Origin: an uncultured Cohaesibacter sp. | GTDB taxonomy: Bacteria; Pseudomonadota; Alphaproteobacteria; Rhizobiales; Cohaesibacteraceae | Direction of reading: 5' to 3' | NCBI RefSeq assembly: GCF_963678225.1 | Contig: NZ_OY782764.1 | Location: forward strand, 3,353,001 to 3,417,000 | Length of the DNA: 64,000 nt | Shown: in pieces, positions 44,416-53,259 of the stretch | How the letters are laid out: every line of letters starts with the position of its first letter | Numbering within the stretch: position 1 is the stretch's first letter | The notes under the pieces: generated by a model | Told to the model about the DNA's origin: nothing | The model's database searches: none | What the model saw: the letters and a program-made list of their open reading frames with translations, nothing else | Made by a program: the position numbers and the translations under genes

Positions 44416-45066
44416 ATGGCTCGAATAGAAAGACGAACCACAACCAGCATTGTGGCAGACGAACTCAGAAACCGCATACTCAACGGCGACATCAAAGAGG
44501 GTGCTCAGGTCCGACAGGAAGCCGTGGCGCATGAATTGGGTGTTAGCCGTATCCCCGTGCGTGAAGCGCTCAGGCTACTTGAGGCCGAAGGGCTGATAAC
44601 GCTCGTCTCCCATAAAGGAGCCGAAGTAACCCGGCTTGAACCGTCAGAGATTGAGGAATTGTTTGAAATCAGGACCATGCTTGAAGTGTGGCTGTTCGAG
44701 CATTCGATCCCCGCGATCACCCAGGAAGACTTTGCCGAGGCACAAGAGGCACTTGATGCCATGCGTCATGCTCCAGTCAAAGAGTGGGGACCGCTCAATT
44801 GGCAGTTTCATAGTTCCCTTTATAGGGCAGCCAACAAGCCAACCACGCTCAAGCTTCTTAAGCGTGTGCATGACAATGCCGATCGCTATGTGCGCCTTCA
44901 GCTGACGCTCTCAAAAGATGCTCAGGAACGGGCCCATCAACAGCATCAGGCCATGATTGATGCCGCCCACATGAAAGATACCTATCTTGCCGGCCGGTTG
45001 TTGTCCGATCACATAAACAATGTGAAGGGACAGATCATTGCAACGGTTGAGGCCATGCGGGAGTAG
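44416..45066 (+). CDS. GntR-family (FCD type) transcriptional regulator
   Basis: 216 residues. The winged helix holds VADELRNRILNGDIKEGAQVRQEAVAHELGVSRIPVREALRLLEAEGL. The FCD domain follows with EIEELFEIRTMLEVWLFEHSI, NWQFHSSLYRAANK and HQQHQAMIDAAHMKD, carrying the His residues that bind metal and effector. It is transcribed alone, after fumC and converging on gph. No operator could be assigned. It is a different subgroup from the regulator at 14507, with a shorter N-terminus. Confidence 0.88.
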   Translation: MARIERRTTTSIVADELRNRILNGDIKEGAQVRQEAVAHELGVSRIPVREALRLLEAEGLITLVSHKGAEVTRLEPSEIEELFEIRTMLEVWLFEHSIPAITQEDFAEAQEALDAMRHAPVKEWGPLNWQFHSSLYRAANKPTTLKLLKRVHDNADRYVRLQLTLSKDAQERAHQQHQAMIDAAHMKDTYLAGRLLSDHINNVKGQIIATVEAMRE

Positions 45067-45096
45067 GAGCAGGGCGATCGGGGCGTCCCGACACTC

Positions 45097-45774
45097 TTAA
45101 TGAGACAAGTCCCGTAAAGCCTGCGGAATTTGGGAAAAGGCGTCCAGCACCAGATCGGCTCCCAGCTCATCTGACGGGATTGCCGTGTAGCCATAGCGCA
45201 TGACTATGACAGGAATGCCTGCCGCGCGCGCCGATTCCACATCTGCCATGCTATCACCAATCAGGATGGATTCCTCGGCAATGCCGCCGGCACGATTGAT
45301 GGCAGAGAAGATGTGATCGGGATGGGGCTTCTTGTTGGGGACAGTGTCAGAGCCACAAATGGAATTGAAATAGTGGGAAACGCCAATTTGTTCCAGCAGA
45401 TCCAAAGATAGATTTTCGGTTTTGTTGGTGCAAACACCCATGCGTATGCCATTGCTCTTGAAGTCTTCCAGCACGGAGCCAACGTCTGGAAAAAGGGTGC
45501 TGTTCTTGCAGATATTCTCGCTGTAATGGGCAAGAAATTGTGCGTGCGCCAAATCCAGAGCCTCTTCTGAGAGCGTCTTTCCGTAATGGTCAAAGCTGCG
45601 TTCGATGGTAATCCTTGCACCAAACCCAACGGTGTTCCTTACCTTTTGAACAGAAAAGGGTGCCAAATCATACTGGGCAAGAACATGATTGAGGGCCCCT
45701 GTAAGGTCAGGAGCCGTATCTACGAGCGTGCCATCGAGATCAAACAAAACGCAGGAAAAACGGCTGTCGGTCAT
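45097..45774 (-). CDS. gph: HAD-family phosphoglycolate phosphatase
   Basis: 225-residue HAD hydrolase that removes phosphate from 2-phosphoglycolate, a product of DNA repair and other side reactions. Motif I is VLFDLDGTLVDTAPDL, motif II GVCTNKT, motif III lysine in PNKKPHPDHIF, and motif IV LIGDSMADVESARAAGIP. The cap domain segment NTVGFGARITIER fits Gph. A close HAD relative with a different sugar-phosphate substrate is possible. It is divergent from rpiA; the 321-bp gap between them holds no gene. Confidence 0.88.
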   Translation of the reverse strand: MTDSRFSCVLFDLDGTLVDTAPDLTGALNHVLAQYDLAPFSVQKVRNTVGFGARITIERSFDHYGKTLSEEALDLAHAQFLAHYSENICKNSTLFPDVGSVLEDFKSNGIRMGVCTNKTENLSLDLLEQIGVSHYFNSICGSDTVPNKKPHPDHIFSAINRAGGIAEESILIGDSMADVESARAAGIPVIVMRYGYTAIPSDELGADLVLDAFSQIPQALRDLSH

Positions 45775-46095
45775 TATCTATCTTTCGTACAACTGGTTGA
45801 CTTCGGCGGCTGAATAGTCCGCCTTATTTTCAAGTGACATATTGGATCTGCCGGATCGAATCAAATAGTCAAAGAATGCGAGAGAGACTAGAATAGGCTT
45901 CAAATCCCTTCCATGACATAGCTGCAAGCCCCTTTGGGGCACTTGGCGTGTTGCTGACGGCATGATATGAGCGGGGGAGGGTAAAATATTCATTGGGCAG
46001 GGCCTCTTGCTCAACTACCCCGGGTGGAGCCAAGCCGCTGTTTGGGAGATTTATGGCAGTGGGCCCGATTACCTTAGAGATAAGACTGTAAAATC

Positions 46096-46794
46096 ATGAG
46101 TGAACAGCTGAAAAGACAGGCAGCGGCTGCTGCATTGGAATTTGTTGAAGACGGCATGAAGCTTGGTATCGGTACCGGCTCGACCGCCCTTCATTTTGTG
46201 GAGCTTTTGGGGGAGAAAGTGGCCGCCGGTATGAAAATCATTGGTGTGCCTACCTCTGAACGCACTGCTGAGCTCTGCAAGAAAAATGGCGTACCACTCA
46301 CCACGCTGGAAGAAACCCCGCAGCTTGATCTCACAGTTGATGGCGCCGATGAAATTGACCCGAAAATGCGCCTTATCAAAGGTGGTGGCGGGGCGCTCCT
46401 GCGTGAGAAGATCGTTGCGTCTGCCTCCAAAAACATGATCGTGATCGCCGACAAAACCAAGATCGTCGATGCGCTCGGCGCCTTTCCCCTTCCAATCGAA
46501 GTCATGCCCTTCGGGCTTGGCTCTACCATGATTGCGCTACAAGATGTCTGCAAGCGGTTTGGCATGCAGGGCTCTCTGACACAGCGCAAAGCAGTTGATG
46601 GCACGAATTTCGTAACAGATGGCCAGCATTTCATTATTGATGCAACATTTGGCCGTATTTCGGATGTAGAGGGACTGGACACGGCATTGCGTGCGATCCC
46701 GGGTGTGGTAGAAACCGGATTGTTCGTTGGTATAGCCTCTAAAGCAGTTGTTGCTGGCGAAGACGGTGTGTCGATCATAGATCCCGTCAGTTAA
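46096..46794 (+). CDS. rpiA: ribose-5-phosphate isomerase A
   Basis: Interconverts ribose 5-phosphate and ribulose 5-phosphate in the pentose phosphate pathway. The 232 residues include the phosphate loop [15 protein letters not shown], catalytic Asp/Glu segment [23 protein letters not shown] with the active-site lysine, and [11 protein letters not shown]. It is 48 bp upstream of the DUF2059 gene on the same strand. The length and motifs are complete. Confidence 0.95.
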   Translation: MSEQLKRQAAAAALEFVEDGMKLGIGTGSTALHFVELLGEKVAAGMKIIGVPTSERTAELCKKNGVPLTTLEETPQLDLTVDGADEIDPKMRLIKGGGGALLREKIVASASKNMIVIADKTKIVDALGAFPLPIEVMPFGLGSTMIALQDVCKRFGMQGSLTQRKAVDGTNFVTDGQHFIIDATFGRISDVEGLDTALRAIPGVVETGLFVGIASKAVVAGEDGVSIIDPVS

Positions 46795-46841
46795 AGCACA
46801 CGAATTTGATTATCATAGGATTTTCGCAAAAGGACTGAAAC

Positions 46842-47390
46842 ATGAAGAAAACTGCCCTTGCTACCATGCTCTCTGCTGCTGTGATTTGCGCAGGCATGTC
46901 TGCTTCGGCTTTCGCCCAGGATGCCAACGCGCAGGCTGAAAGCACAACGGAACAGTCAACACAGGTGGTTGATACCCATATGCAGGCCGCAATCGATGTT
47001 GTCGAACAGACCGGTACGGTCCCTCCGTTTGAAGACACCCTGAAGCAAATTGTGCTCAATTCCAAACGCTGGCTGATCCGCGAAAATCCGTCTGCTGAGA
47101 AAGATGTCATTGCAACGGTCGACGAGATTTCCAAGCAATATGAAGATCAACGCCCTCAGCTGGTGCGGTCTATCGCCGTTGCCTGGACACGTTATCTAAA
47201 AGAAGACGAACTGAATGAAGTTCTGGCCTTCTTCAAAACGCCGGCCGGACAGAAATTTGCGAACTATCAGCCTCGTATTCTCGGTGAATCTGTGCGTGGC
47301 GTTCAGGAATTTTCCGCAATCCTGACGAATATTATCGTCAAGTCTGCGAAGGAAGAATTGAACAAGAAAGGCTACAAATTCTCCGAGTAG
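46842..47390 (+). CDS. exported DUF2059-domain protein
   Basis: 182 residues. A signal peptide (MKKTALATMLSAAVICAGMSASAFA) is followed by a short acidic Gln/Ala-rich segment and a helical domain with the DUF2059 ending YLKEDELNEVLAFFKTPAGQKFANYQPRILGE. It is periplasmic and of unknown function. It may be cotranscribed with rpiA or have its own promoter. The terminator follows 28 bp later. Confidence 0.85.
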   Translation: MKKTALATMLSAAVICAGMSASAFAQDANAQAESTTEQSTQVVDTHMQAAIDVVEQTGTVPPFEDTLKQIVLNSKRWLIRENPSAEKDVIATVDEISKQYEDQRPQLVRSIAVAWTRYLKEDELNEVLAFFKTPAGQKFANYQPRILGESVRGVQEFSAILTNIIVKSAKEELNKKGYKFSE

Positions 47391-47417
47391 AATTTCGGAA
47401 AATTTGATCCTCGACAT

Positions 47418-47453
47418 AAAAAGGCGCAAATCCGTGGGGTTTGCGCCTTTTTT
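47418..47453 (+). terminator. Rho-independent terminator after the DUF2059 gene
   Basis: AAGGCGCAAA (47421-47430) pairs perfectly with TTTGCGCCTT (47440-47449), ending in TTTTTT. Confidence 0.9.
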
Positions 47454-47674
47454 GTAGTCTAATGCATCGGCAAGGTGGGCTGGAGAAGGTATCACGCATA
47501 ATCAACATTTTCTTGATGCGTGAAATGCGAATTATTTCCAAATTCGCACTTTCAATCTTGGCGTGTCTGCCTATCTTCAAAAACAGATGACTATATCGCA
47601 CCGGGTAGAGAGAAGCCGCCACCACACATATGCGAAAAGCGCGTTGGGTGGCCATTTTGTTATGAGGCATGGAA

Positions 47675-49048
47675 ATGAGTGAATTTGATTATGATCTGTT
47701 TGTGATTGGGGCGGGCTCCGGTGGAGTTCGTGCCGCCCGTATGGCTGCCACCTATGGTGCGAAGGTTGCCGTCGCCGAAGAATACAGGGTTGGTGGCACG
47801 TGTGTAATTCGTGGCTGTGTTCCCAAAAAACTGATGGTTTATGCGTCCAAATTCGCCCATGAATTTGAAGATGCCGCAGGCTTCGGCTGGACCGTTGGGG
47901 AACCATCCTTCGATTGGAAAACGCTCATCGAGCGCAAGGATGCCGAGATCACGCGCCTCAATGGCCTCTATATCAAGAATCTTGAGCGCCATGACGTAGA
48001 GGTCATTCAGTCACGTGCAGAAATTCAGGCTCCGCACCGCATTTGGCTGGCAGGGGAAGAACGCCACGTAACAGCCAAGTATATTCTGGTTGCAACAGGT
48101 GGCCGCCCGAATATGCCGATGGATCTTCCTGGCGTGGAAAATCTCATCACCTCCAATGAGGTGTTCAATCTTGATAAAATGCCCGAGCGGGTTGTTGTTG
48201 CCGGTGCAGGCTATATCGCGCTTGAATTTGCCGGTATTTTTAATGGTCTCGGCGCCGAGACAACTGTACTTTACCGTGGCGAGGAAATCTTGCGCGGCTT
48301 TGATGATGACGTCCGCGCGACCTTGCATGAAGAAATGGAAAATCGCGGCGTTCAAATTCTGACACATGACAATCTCGCTTCTGTCGAGCGCCATGATGAA
48401 GGCCTGACGGTGACGACGACCTCCGGCCGAACCCTTCAGGCCGATCAGGTGCTTTGCGCCATCGGGCGTTCGCCTTATACCACCGGCCTTGGTCTGGAAA
48501 CCGTAGGCGTAGATCTTGCCAGCAATGGCGCGGTCAAGGTGGACGAGTATAACCGGACCAACATTGATCACATCTTCGCTGTGGGCGATGTGACCGATCG
48601 GGTCAATCTCACGCCGGTGGCCATTCGCGAGGGCGCCGCTTTGGCCGAGACCCTCTTTAATGACAATCCAACCACCACGGACTACGACAATATCGCAACG
48701 GCGGTCTTCACCCAACCTGAAATCGGCACGGTCGGTCTGACAGAAGCCGAAGCCGAGAAGGTCTATGGCAATCTGGATGTCTATGTGGCCAAATTCCGGC
48801 CCATGAAAAACACTCTTGCTGGCAATGATGAGAAAATGCTCATGAAGGTCATTGTAGCGGCCGATAGTGATAAGGTGGTTGGCTGTCACATACTTGGGCC
48901 GGATGCCGGCGAAATGTCACAGCTGCTTGGTATTGCCATCAAGATGGGCGCCACCAAGGCGGACTTTGACGCAACGGTTGCTGTCCATCCAACAGCCGCC
49001 GAAGAGCTGGTCACCATGAAAGAGCCAACCCGCCGTCTGCGCAAGTAA
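47675..49048 (+). CDS. gor: glutathione-disulfide reductase
   Basis: NADPH-dependent FAD enzyme that regenerates glutathione; 457 residues. FAD-binding VIGAGSGGVRAARMAA, the redox-active Cys pair GGTCVIRGCVPKKL, the NADPH site VVVAGAGYIALEFAGIFNGLG, IFAVGDVTDRVNLTPVAIREG, and the catalytic His end VAVHPTAAEELVTM are all present. The ATG at 47675 sits 8 bases after GAGG and is preferred to the ATG two codons earlier. It is followed closely by the acetyltransferase gene. Confidence 0.94.
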   Translation: MSEFDYDLFVIGAGSGGVRAARMAATYGAKVAVAEEYRVGGTCVIRGCVPKKLMVYASKFAHEFEDAAGFGWTVGEPSFDWKTLIERKDAEITRLNGLYIKNLERHDVEVIQSRAEIQAPHRIWLAGEERHVTAKYILVATGGRPNMPMDLPGVENLITSNEVFNLDKMPERVVVAGAGYIALEFAGIFNGLGAETTVLYRGEEILRGFDDDVRATLHEEMENRGVQILTHDNLASVERHDEGLTVTTTSGRTLQADQVLCAIGRSPYTTGLGLETVGVDLASNGAVKVDEYNRTNIDHIFAVGDVTDRVNLTPVAIREGAALAETLFNDNPTTTDYDNIATAVFTQPEIGTVGLTEAEAEKVYGNLDVYVAKFRPMKNTLAGNDEKMLMKVIVAADSDKVVGCHILGPDAGEMSQLLGIAIKMGATKADFDATVAVHPTAAEELVTMKEPTRRLRK

Positions 49049-49064
49049 AGTGGCCAACGGTGAG

Positions 49065-49625
49065 ATGGGGAACGACAAGAAAGCGAAAGGCGCAAGTCAG
49101 GGGGATCAAACCCAGGGTTCGCCGCCGCTTAAGCTAAGACCCATCTTTCCCCACGATGTCGAGGCCGCCACCCTGTGCGGCCTTGGAGCCTGGCAGAGCA
49201 CTATAGGGGTGTGTCTAGAGGCTTTCTCCCACGATCAGTTTATAGCTTTGCAAGAAGCCTTCCGGCTCTACCTCTATTCTTTTGCTTCTGGTGCTGTTGA
49301 GGCCGGCGAGCGGCTCATCGTCGCAGAATCGAACGGTGCAATCTGCGGTTTTTGTGGCTATGACGACCACAAGGGCTATCTATCAGATCTCTGGGTGTCT
49401 CCTGTCTGGCAGGGCAAAGGGGTTGCGCAGGCACTCCTGCATGAAATGCGCAGCACGATGCAAGACCAAGGGCGGCGCTTTCTCACATTGGAAGTCCTCG
49501 CCCAAAATCATCGCGCCTTTGCCTTCTACAAAAAGCAAGGCTTTATTGAAACAAAGCGGCGCGTGAAATATGATCCGGTCTTGGAAAGAAGACTCATGAA
49601 AATATGGATGATGCAGAGGCTGTGA
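49065..49625 (+). CDS. GNAT-family N-acetyltransferase
   Basis: About 186 residues. The acetyl-CoA motif is LSDLWVSPVWQGKGVAQALLHEM with the Q/GxGxA-like loop, followed by LEVLAQNHRAFAFYKKQGF. A hydrophilic, low-complexity tail precedes the domain (residues 1-25). The start is uncertain: GTG at 49050 and ATG at 49065 are both possible and neither has a clear ribosome-binding site. It lies just after gor and may be coexpressed. The substrate is unknown. Confidence 0.8.
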   Translation: MGNDKKAKGASQGDQTQGSPPLKLRPIFPHDVEAATLCGLGAWQSTIGVCLEAFSHDQFIALQEAFRLYLYSFASGAVEAGERLIVAESNGAICGFCGYDDHKGYLSDLWVSPVWQGKGVAQALLHEMRSTMQDQGRRFLTLEVLAQNHRAFAFYKKQGFIETKRRVKYDPVLERRLMKIWMMQRL

Positions 49626-49688
49626 CTGGCGCTATGCCTTAGGTGAAACGCCTATCCTTCTTCATTGTCCGCAATCTGGAAGAAAATC

Positions 49689-50336
49689 GTGACTTTGGAA
49701 GATGTCCTCGCCAGCCCCGAAGAATGGGTGGCCTATTTCGGTTATGGCTCTCTCGTCAATGACAAAACAAGAAATGCAGAAAGCTTTGGTATTGCTGTAA
49801 GGCTGAAAGGCTATAAGCGCCATTGGTCCGTCTGGGAAGCAAGCCCGGAACGCAAGGCGCTCGGGTTGCACGGAGCCGTGGCGCTGTCTGTGACGCCTTG
49901 TGAGCACGCCTATTGCGACGGGTTGCTTGTCTTTGATCGCAAGGAGCATCTGCCTCAGGTGGATCTGCGCGAAGCGCATTATAGCCGCGTCCGGATCAGG
50001 ACAGACGATATGCAGAGTGAAATGGCTCTGACCGATCTCGTCGATTACTACATCTATGTTGGTCAACCGGCGCTGACCAATGCATCAGATCCGAAATTCC
50101 CGATTTTGCAGTCTTACATTGATGCGGTGATGCAAGGCTTTTTCGATAAATTCGGCGAAGCTGGTGTTAAAAGATTCGTTGAAGAAACTGAAGGCTGGCA
50201 TATTCCGGTGCTTGCAGACCGTCATCGTCCAATCTATCCGCGCAGTGTAACATTGCAGCCCAAGGAAGAAGCGATGATTGATCGTTACGTGTCTATCAGT
50301 GGTGCGCCAATGGTCAGCATGGAGCAAATCGGCTGA
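49689..50336 (+). CDS. gamma-glutamylcyclotransferase-like protein
   Basis: 215 residues with the cyclotransferase fold. The N-terminal phosphate-loop-like motif is VAYFGYGSLVN, then LKGYKRHWSVW and GLLVFDRKEHLPQVDLREAHYSRVRI, where the conserved acidic residue is expected. It is similar to ChaC-type or other AIG2-like enzymes that release 5-oxoproline from glutathione or gamma-glutamyl compounds; its position two genes after gor would fit glutathione turnover. The GTG at 49689 follows GGAAG and is preferred to a TTG 24 bases upstream. Confidence 0.78.
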   Translation: MTLEDVLASPEEWVAYFGYGSLVNDKTRNAESFGIAVRLKGYKRHWSVWEASPERKALGLHGAVALSVTPCEHAYCDGLLVFDRKEHLPQVDLREAHYSRVRIRTDDMQSEMALTDLVDYYIYVGQPALTNASDPKFPILQSYIDAVMQGFFDKFGEAGVKRFVEETEGWHIPVLADRHRPIYPRSVTLQPKEEAMIDRYVSISGAPMVSMEQIG

Positions 50337-50563
50337 AAAAGCGAGAACGGCTTCGCAGAATGGGCAGAAATCCCGCTTATGATGCAATGAACTTGCACAG
50401 AAAGCGCATGGTGACTTGGCGTGGCTGGAAAGGTACGTTAAAAGCTGTCTTCAAATCGGGCTTTGAAAGCTCTTTGACGATACGCACCCTTTGGCGCAAT
50501 TGCTGTAGTTTGGTTCATGGCTTGCCAGCAAACTGCATTTGCCGGGAAGAAAGGTAGAAGCCA

Positions 50564-51265
50564 GTGACGATTATCGATTCCATCCGCAAGAGCGTGGTTC
50601 CCATTCACCCTGAAGGGCACAAGTTCATTGCGATCTTCGCTGTGGCAACGGTCATTCTCGGATGGTTCGTTTCTGCCTTGTTCTGGATCGGCCTGTTTTT
50701 GACCCTCTGGTGCTGCTATTTCTTCCGCGATCCTGCGCGTGTGACGCCTCTTAAAAAGGGGCTCGTCATTTCCCCGGCAGATGGCATCGTTTCTGGAGTT
50801 GGCCTTGCCACACCTCCCAAGGAATTGGGGCTGAGCAACGAGCCGATGATGCGCGTTTCCGTTTTCATGAATGTGTTCAACGTCCATGTGAACCGGGCAC
50901 CCATCAAGGGCAAGGTCATGAAGGTGGCTTACAAGCCGGGCAAGTTTCTCAATGCAGAACTCGACAAGGCCAGCGAAGACAACGAGCGTAACAGCTTGAT
51001 TCTTGATACGGAATATGGTCCGGTCGGAGTGACGCAGATTGCAGGGCTTGTGGCACGTCGCATTGTTTGCTGGTCCGAGGAGGGTGAAAACCTGCCTACA
51101 GGGGAACGCTTCGGTCTTATCCGTTTTGGCAGCCGCGTGGATGTTTATTTGCCTTCACACATCGTGCCGATTGTTGTGGAAGGGCAAACAATGATTGCCG
51201 GTGAAAGCATTCTCGCCAACATGGAAGGCGTGCAAGAGAGCATCGGCGCCCATAGAGAGCAATAA
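50564..51265 (+). CDS. psd: phosphatidylserine decarboxylase, proenzyme
   Basis: Makes phosphatidylethanolamine in the inner membrane; 233 residues, the short form typical of alphaproteobacteria. The protein has membrane-associated N-terminal helices ([31 protein letters not shown]), [10 protein letters not shown], and [12 protein letters not shown]. The self-cleavage/pyruvoyl site is the Gly-Ser in [11 protein letters not shown]. The start is GTG at 50564 with AAAGG upstream. It is followed after 86 bp by pssA, which supplies its substrate. Confidence 0.94.
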   Translation: MTIIDSIRKSVVPIHPEGHKFIAIFAVATVILGWFVSALFWIGLFLTLWCCYFFRDPARVTPLKKGLVISPADGIVSGVGLATPPKELGLSNEPMMRVSVFMNVFNVHVNRAPIKGKVMKVAYKPGKFLNAELDKASEDNERNSLILDTEYGPVGVTQIAGLVARRIVCWSEEGENLPTGERFGLIRFGSRVDVYLPSHIVPIVVEGQTMIAGESILANMEGVQESIGAHREQ

Positions 51266-51351
51266 GGCTTGCAGACTGAAATTGAACAAGGCATGGCGCT
51301 CAACAAGCCAAAGAGCAAGATGCTCAACAAGAGTCATAACGCGAGAAGATA

Positions 51352-52230
51352 ATGGCAGACGATCAAGATCACGGCATCAACAATCCGTTTCAAGCATTTG
51401 ATCCGGATGAAAATCGCCCCAGACAGGGCTTCAAGGCCGTTCCTTTTCGCTTGATCGCTCCCAACCTTGTGACCCTTATGGCGCTATGCGCAGGCCTGAC
51501 GGGTATTCGCATGGCAATCGACGGGCGTTTTGAAACGGCGCTGGTGTCAATCGCGGCCGCTGCTTTCCTCGACGGTATCGATGGGCGCGTGGCCCGCATG
51601 CTCAAAGGGCAGTCACGCTTCGGGGCCGAGTTGGATTCGCTGACCGATTTCGTCAATTTCGGTGTCGCTCCGGCTCTTATCCTACATGTCTGGATTCTTC
51701 ATGCCTTCCAGTCCATCGGCTGGATCGGATCCTTGCTGTTTGCCATTGCCATGGTTTTGAGGCTTGCTCGTTTCAACGTCGCTCTGGATGACAAAAACCA
51801 GCCTGCTTGGAAGAAGAATTTCTTCGTTGGCGTTCCTGCGCCAGCCGGAGCGCTTTGTGTTCTGGCTCCGATTTATCTGGAACTGTCCGGATTGCCGCAT
51901 TCCGATCTTGCGGCGCCTATTGTGCTTGTCTATACGCTCTTCATCGCCATGCTGGTCGTCTCGACGGTGCCTAGCTATTCAGGCAAAACCGTCGGCCTGC
52001 GTATTCCGCGTGCCAATGTGTTGCCGCTCATCCTTGGCGTAGTGGCCTTTGTTGCCATCCTCTTTTCCTATCCGTGGATGACGATGACGGTGCTCGTTTT
52101 GATCTATCTGGCATCGATTCCGTTTGCTCGTCGCTCATGGTATCGCCATGACAGACAGATGCCGGAAGACAATCCGATCACGGACGGTATGGTCGCAGAC
52201 GCAGATGATATGGATGACGACGACGACTGA
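51352..52230 (+). CDS. pssA: CDP-diacylglycerol-serine O-phosphatidyltransferase
   Basis: Membrane CDP-alcohol phosphotransferase that makes phosphatidylserine; 292 residues. The family motif is FLDGIDGRVARMLKGQSRFG ending with AELDSLTDF (DGx2ARx8Gx3Dx3D). Several hydrophobic segments follow (GSLLFAIAMVLRL, LILGVVAFVAILF). The C-terminus is an acidic tail rich in Asp. It works with psd, immediately upstream, in the phosphatidylethanolamine pathway. Both genes are on one strand with little spacing. Confidence 0.94.
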   Translation: MADDQDHGINNPFQAFDPDENRPRQGFKAVPFRLIAPNLVTLMALCAGLTGIRMAIDGRFETALVSIAAAAFLDGIDGRVARMLKGQSRFGAELDSLTDFVNFGVAPALILHVWILHAFQSIGWIGSLLFAIAMVLRLARFNVALDDKNQPAWKKNFFVGVPAPAGALCVLAPIYLELSGLPHSDLAAPIVLVYTLFIAMLVVSTVPSYSGKTVGLRIPRANVLPLILGVVAFVAILFSYPWMTMTVLVLIYLASIPFARRSWYRHDRQMPEDNPITDGMVADADDMDDDDD

Positions 52231-52265
52231 CCCTCAGTCCCACAAGTCGTGAGAAATTCTGGAAC

Positions 52266-52308
52266 TAAAAAAGGCGCTTGCCCGCCTGGATAAAGCAGGG
52301 AAAGCGCC
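52266..52308 (-). terminator. terminator shared by PadR gene (minus) and pssA (plus)
   Basis: GGCGCTTGCCC (52273-52283) pairs with 52298-52308 with one mismatch. Read on the minus strand it is followed by TTTTTTAG, so it ends the PadR transcript. On the plus strand it lies 42 bp after pssA without a clean T-run. Confidence 0.72.
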
Positions 52309-52355
52309 AGTTACTTTCTATCACCTCGATCTTATGAGACGCACTAATGGGTCGG

Positions 52356-53096
52356 CTAAAGCTCTTCGGCAACAGTCAGAAGCTTCTGCACAATTGTCAT
52401 TGAGGCCGAAGGGTCCTCCTTTAGCTTTTGTGCTGCTGTTTCTCGCAAGTTCAACAGGGCGGTCTCGACGCTGAGCGGCAGAGACGTTGCGTTGGCCCCA
52501 TGACTTGGGTCTTCTTGCTTTGCGCGTGCCACCAATGCCTTAAGCTTTTCGATGATGCGATTGGCCTCGGCCCGATGTTCATCAAGAAAAGCCAGCCCTT
52601 CGGGTGTGATGGCGTAACGCTTTTTGTTGCCATCACTCTCAACCGCGCAATAGCCGGCTTCTTCAAGATAGGTAAGGGTAGGGTAGATAACCCCCGGGCT
52701 TGGGGCGTAGAAGCTGTCCGTAAGTGCTTCCACTTCCTTGATGATATCATAGCCATGGCGTGGCTCATGTTCGATAAGGGCCAGAGCCAACAGGCGAATG
52801 TCGCCATGGTTCAGGAAACGGCCACGACGTCGACCGCCCCCACCATTGCCAAAGCCTCGGCCGCCGGAGTGACCACCACGGCCAGCTCCACGACCACCCA
52901 TGAAGCCGCCACGACCGGATGGGTCTCCGGACGCTGCAAAGCCTTCTGGCCAACCATCGGCTCCGCGTGCCTTGCGTCCTCTTCCGCGCTGCATCATGGC
53001 TTGTTCTGGAAATTGGTGACCATGAGGCCCGCTGGCGTCGCAATCTCTGCGCCGTCCCTGTCTGCGACCTGAGGGAGAAAATTCTTCTGAAATCAT
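52356..53096 (-). CDS. PadR-family regulator with Gly/Arg-rich N-terminus
   Basis: 246 residues in two parts. Residues 1-about 90 are disordered and rich in Gly and Arg (repeated GRG and GGR steps such as GRGAGRGGHSGGRGFGNGGG). The PadR winged helix follows (LLALALIEHEPRHGYDIIKEVEALTDSFYAPSPGVIYPTLTYLEEAGY). A C-terminal helix region has SLPLSVETALLNLRETAAQKL. The ribosome-binding site AAAGGAG is good. RGG-like tails are uncommon in bacterial regulators and may add nucleic-acid binding. Upstream AT palindromes are probable autoregulatory sites. It is separated from the RND genes by a terminator. Confidence 0.85.
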   Translation of the reverse strand: MISEEFSPSGRRQGRRRDCDASGPHGHQFPEQAMMQRGRGRKARGADGWPEGFAASGDPSGRGGFMGGRGAGRGGHSGGRGFGNGGGGRRRGRFLNHGDIRLLALALIEHEPRHGYDIIKEVEALTDSFYAPSPGVIYPTLTYLEEAGYCAVESDGNKKRYAITPEGLAFLDEHRAEANRIIEKLKALVARAKQEDPSHGANATSLPLSVETALLNLRETAAQKLKEDPSASMTIVQKLLTVAEEL

Positions 53097-53121
53097 TTTA
53101 ATTCTCCTTTATAGATATAAC

Positions 53122-53184
53122 TAAGATATATCTTAAATAGGCGTTCGATCAGTTTTAGTCAAGATATATCTAAAATATATTTTA
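53122..53184. promoter_or_regulatory. AT-rich palindromes, probable PadR operators
   Basis: Three perfect dyads precede the PadR gene: TAAGATATATCTTA (53122-53135), AGATATATCT (53162-53171) and TAAAATATATTTTA (53171-53184). PadR proteins bind AT-rich dyads of this size. The site nearest the gene lies 26 bp upstream of its start, so it likely overlaps the promoter and autoregulates it. Confidence 0.65.
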
Positions 53185-53188
53185 AAAG

Positions 53189-53220
53189 AAAACCCACCGG
53201 CTGGATTGCCGATGGGTTTT
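53189..53220 (-). terminator. Rho-independent terminator of the RND operon
   Basis: On the minus strand AAAACCCATCGGC pairs with GCCGGTGGGTTTT (one wobble) over a 6-base loop, followed by CTTTT. It lies 40 bp after the RND stop and abuts the PadR operators. Confidence 0.82.
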
Positions 53221-53259
53221 GTCATGTTCTAGTGCCTTGGCCTGGTCGTCTCTGTCCGA

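Noticed and set aside
48011-48889. 292-residue minus-strand frame within gor
   Set aside because: Antisense shadow of gor; gor motifs are complete on the plus strand.
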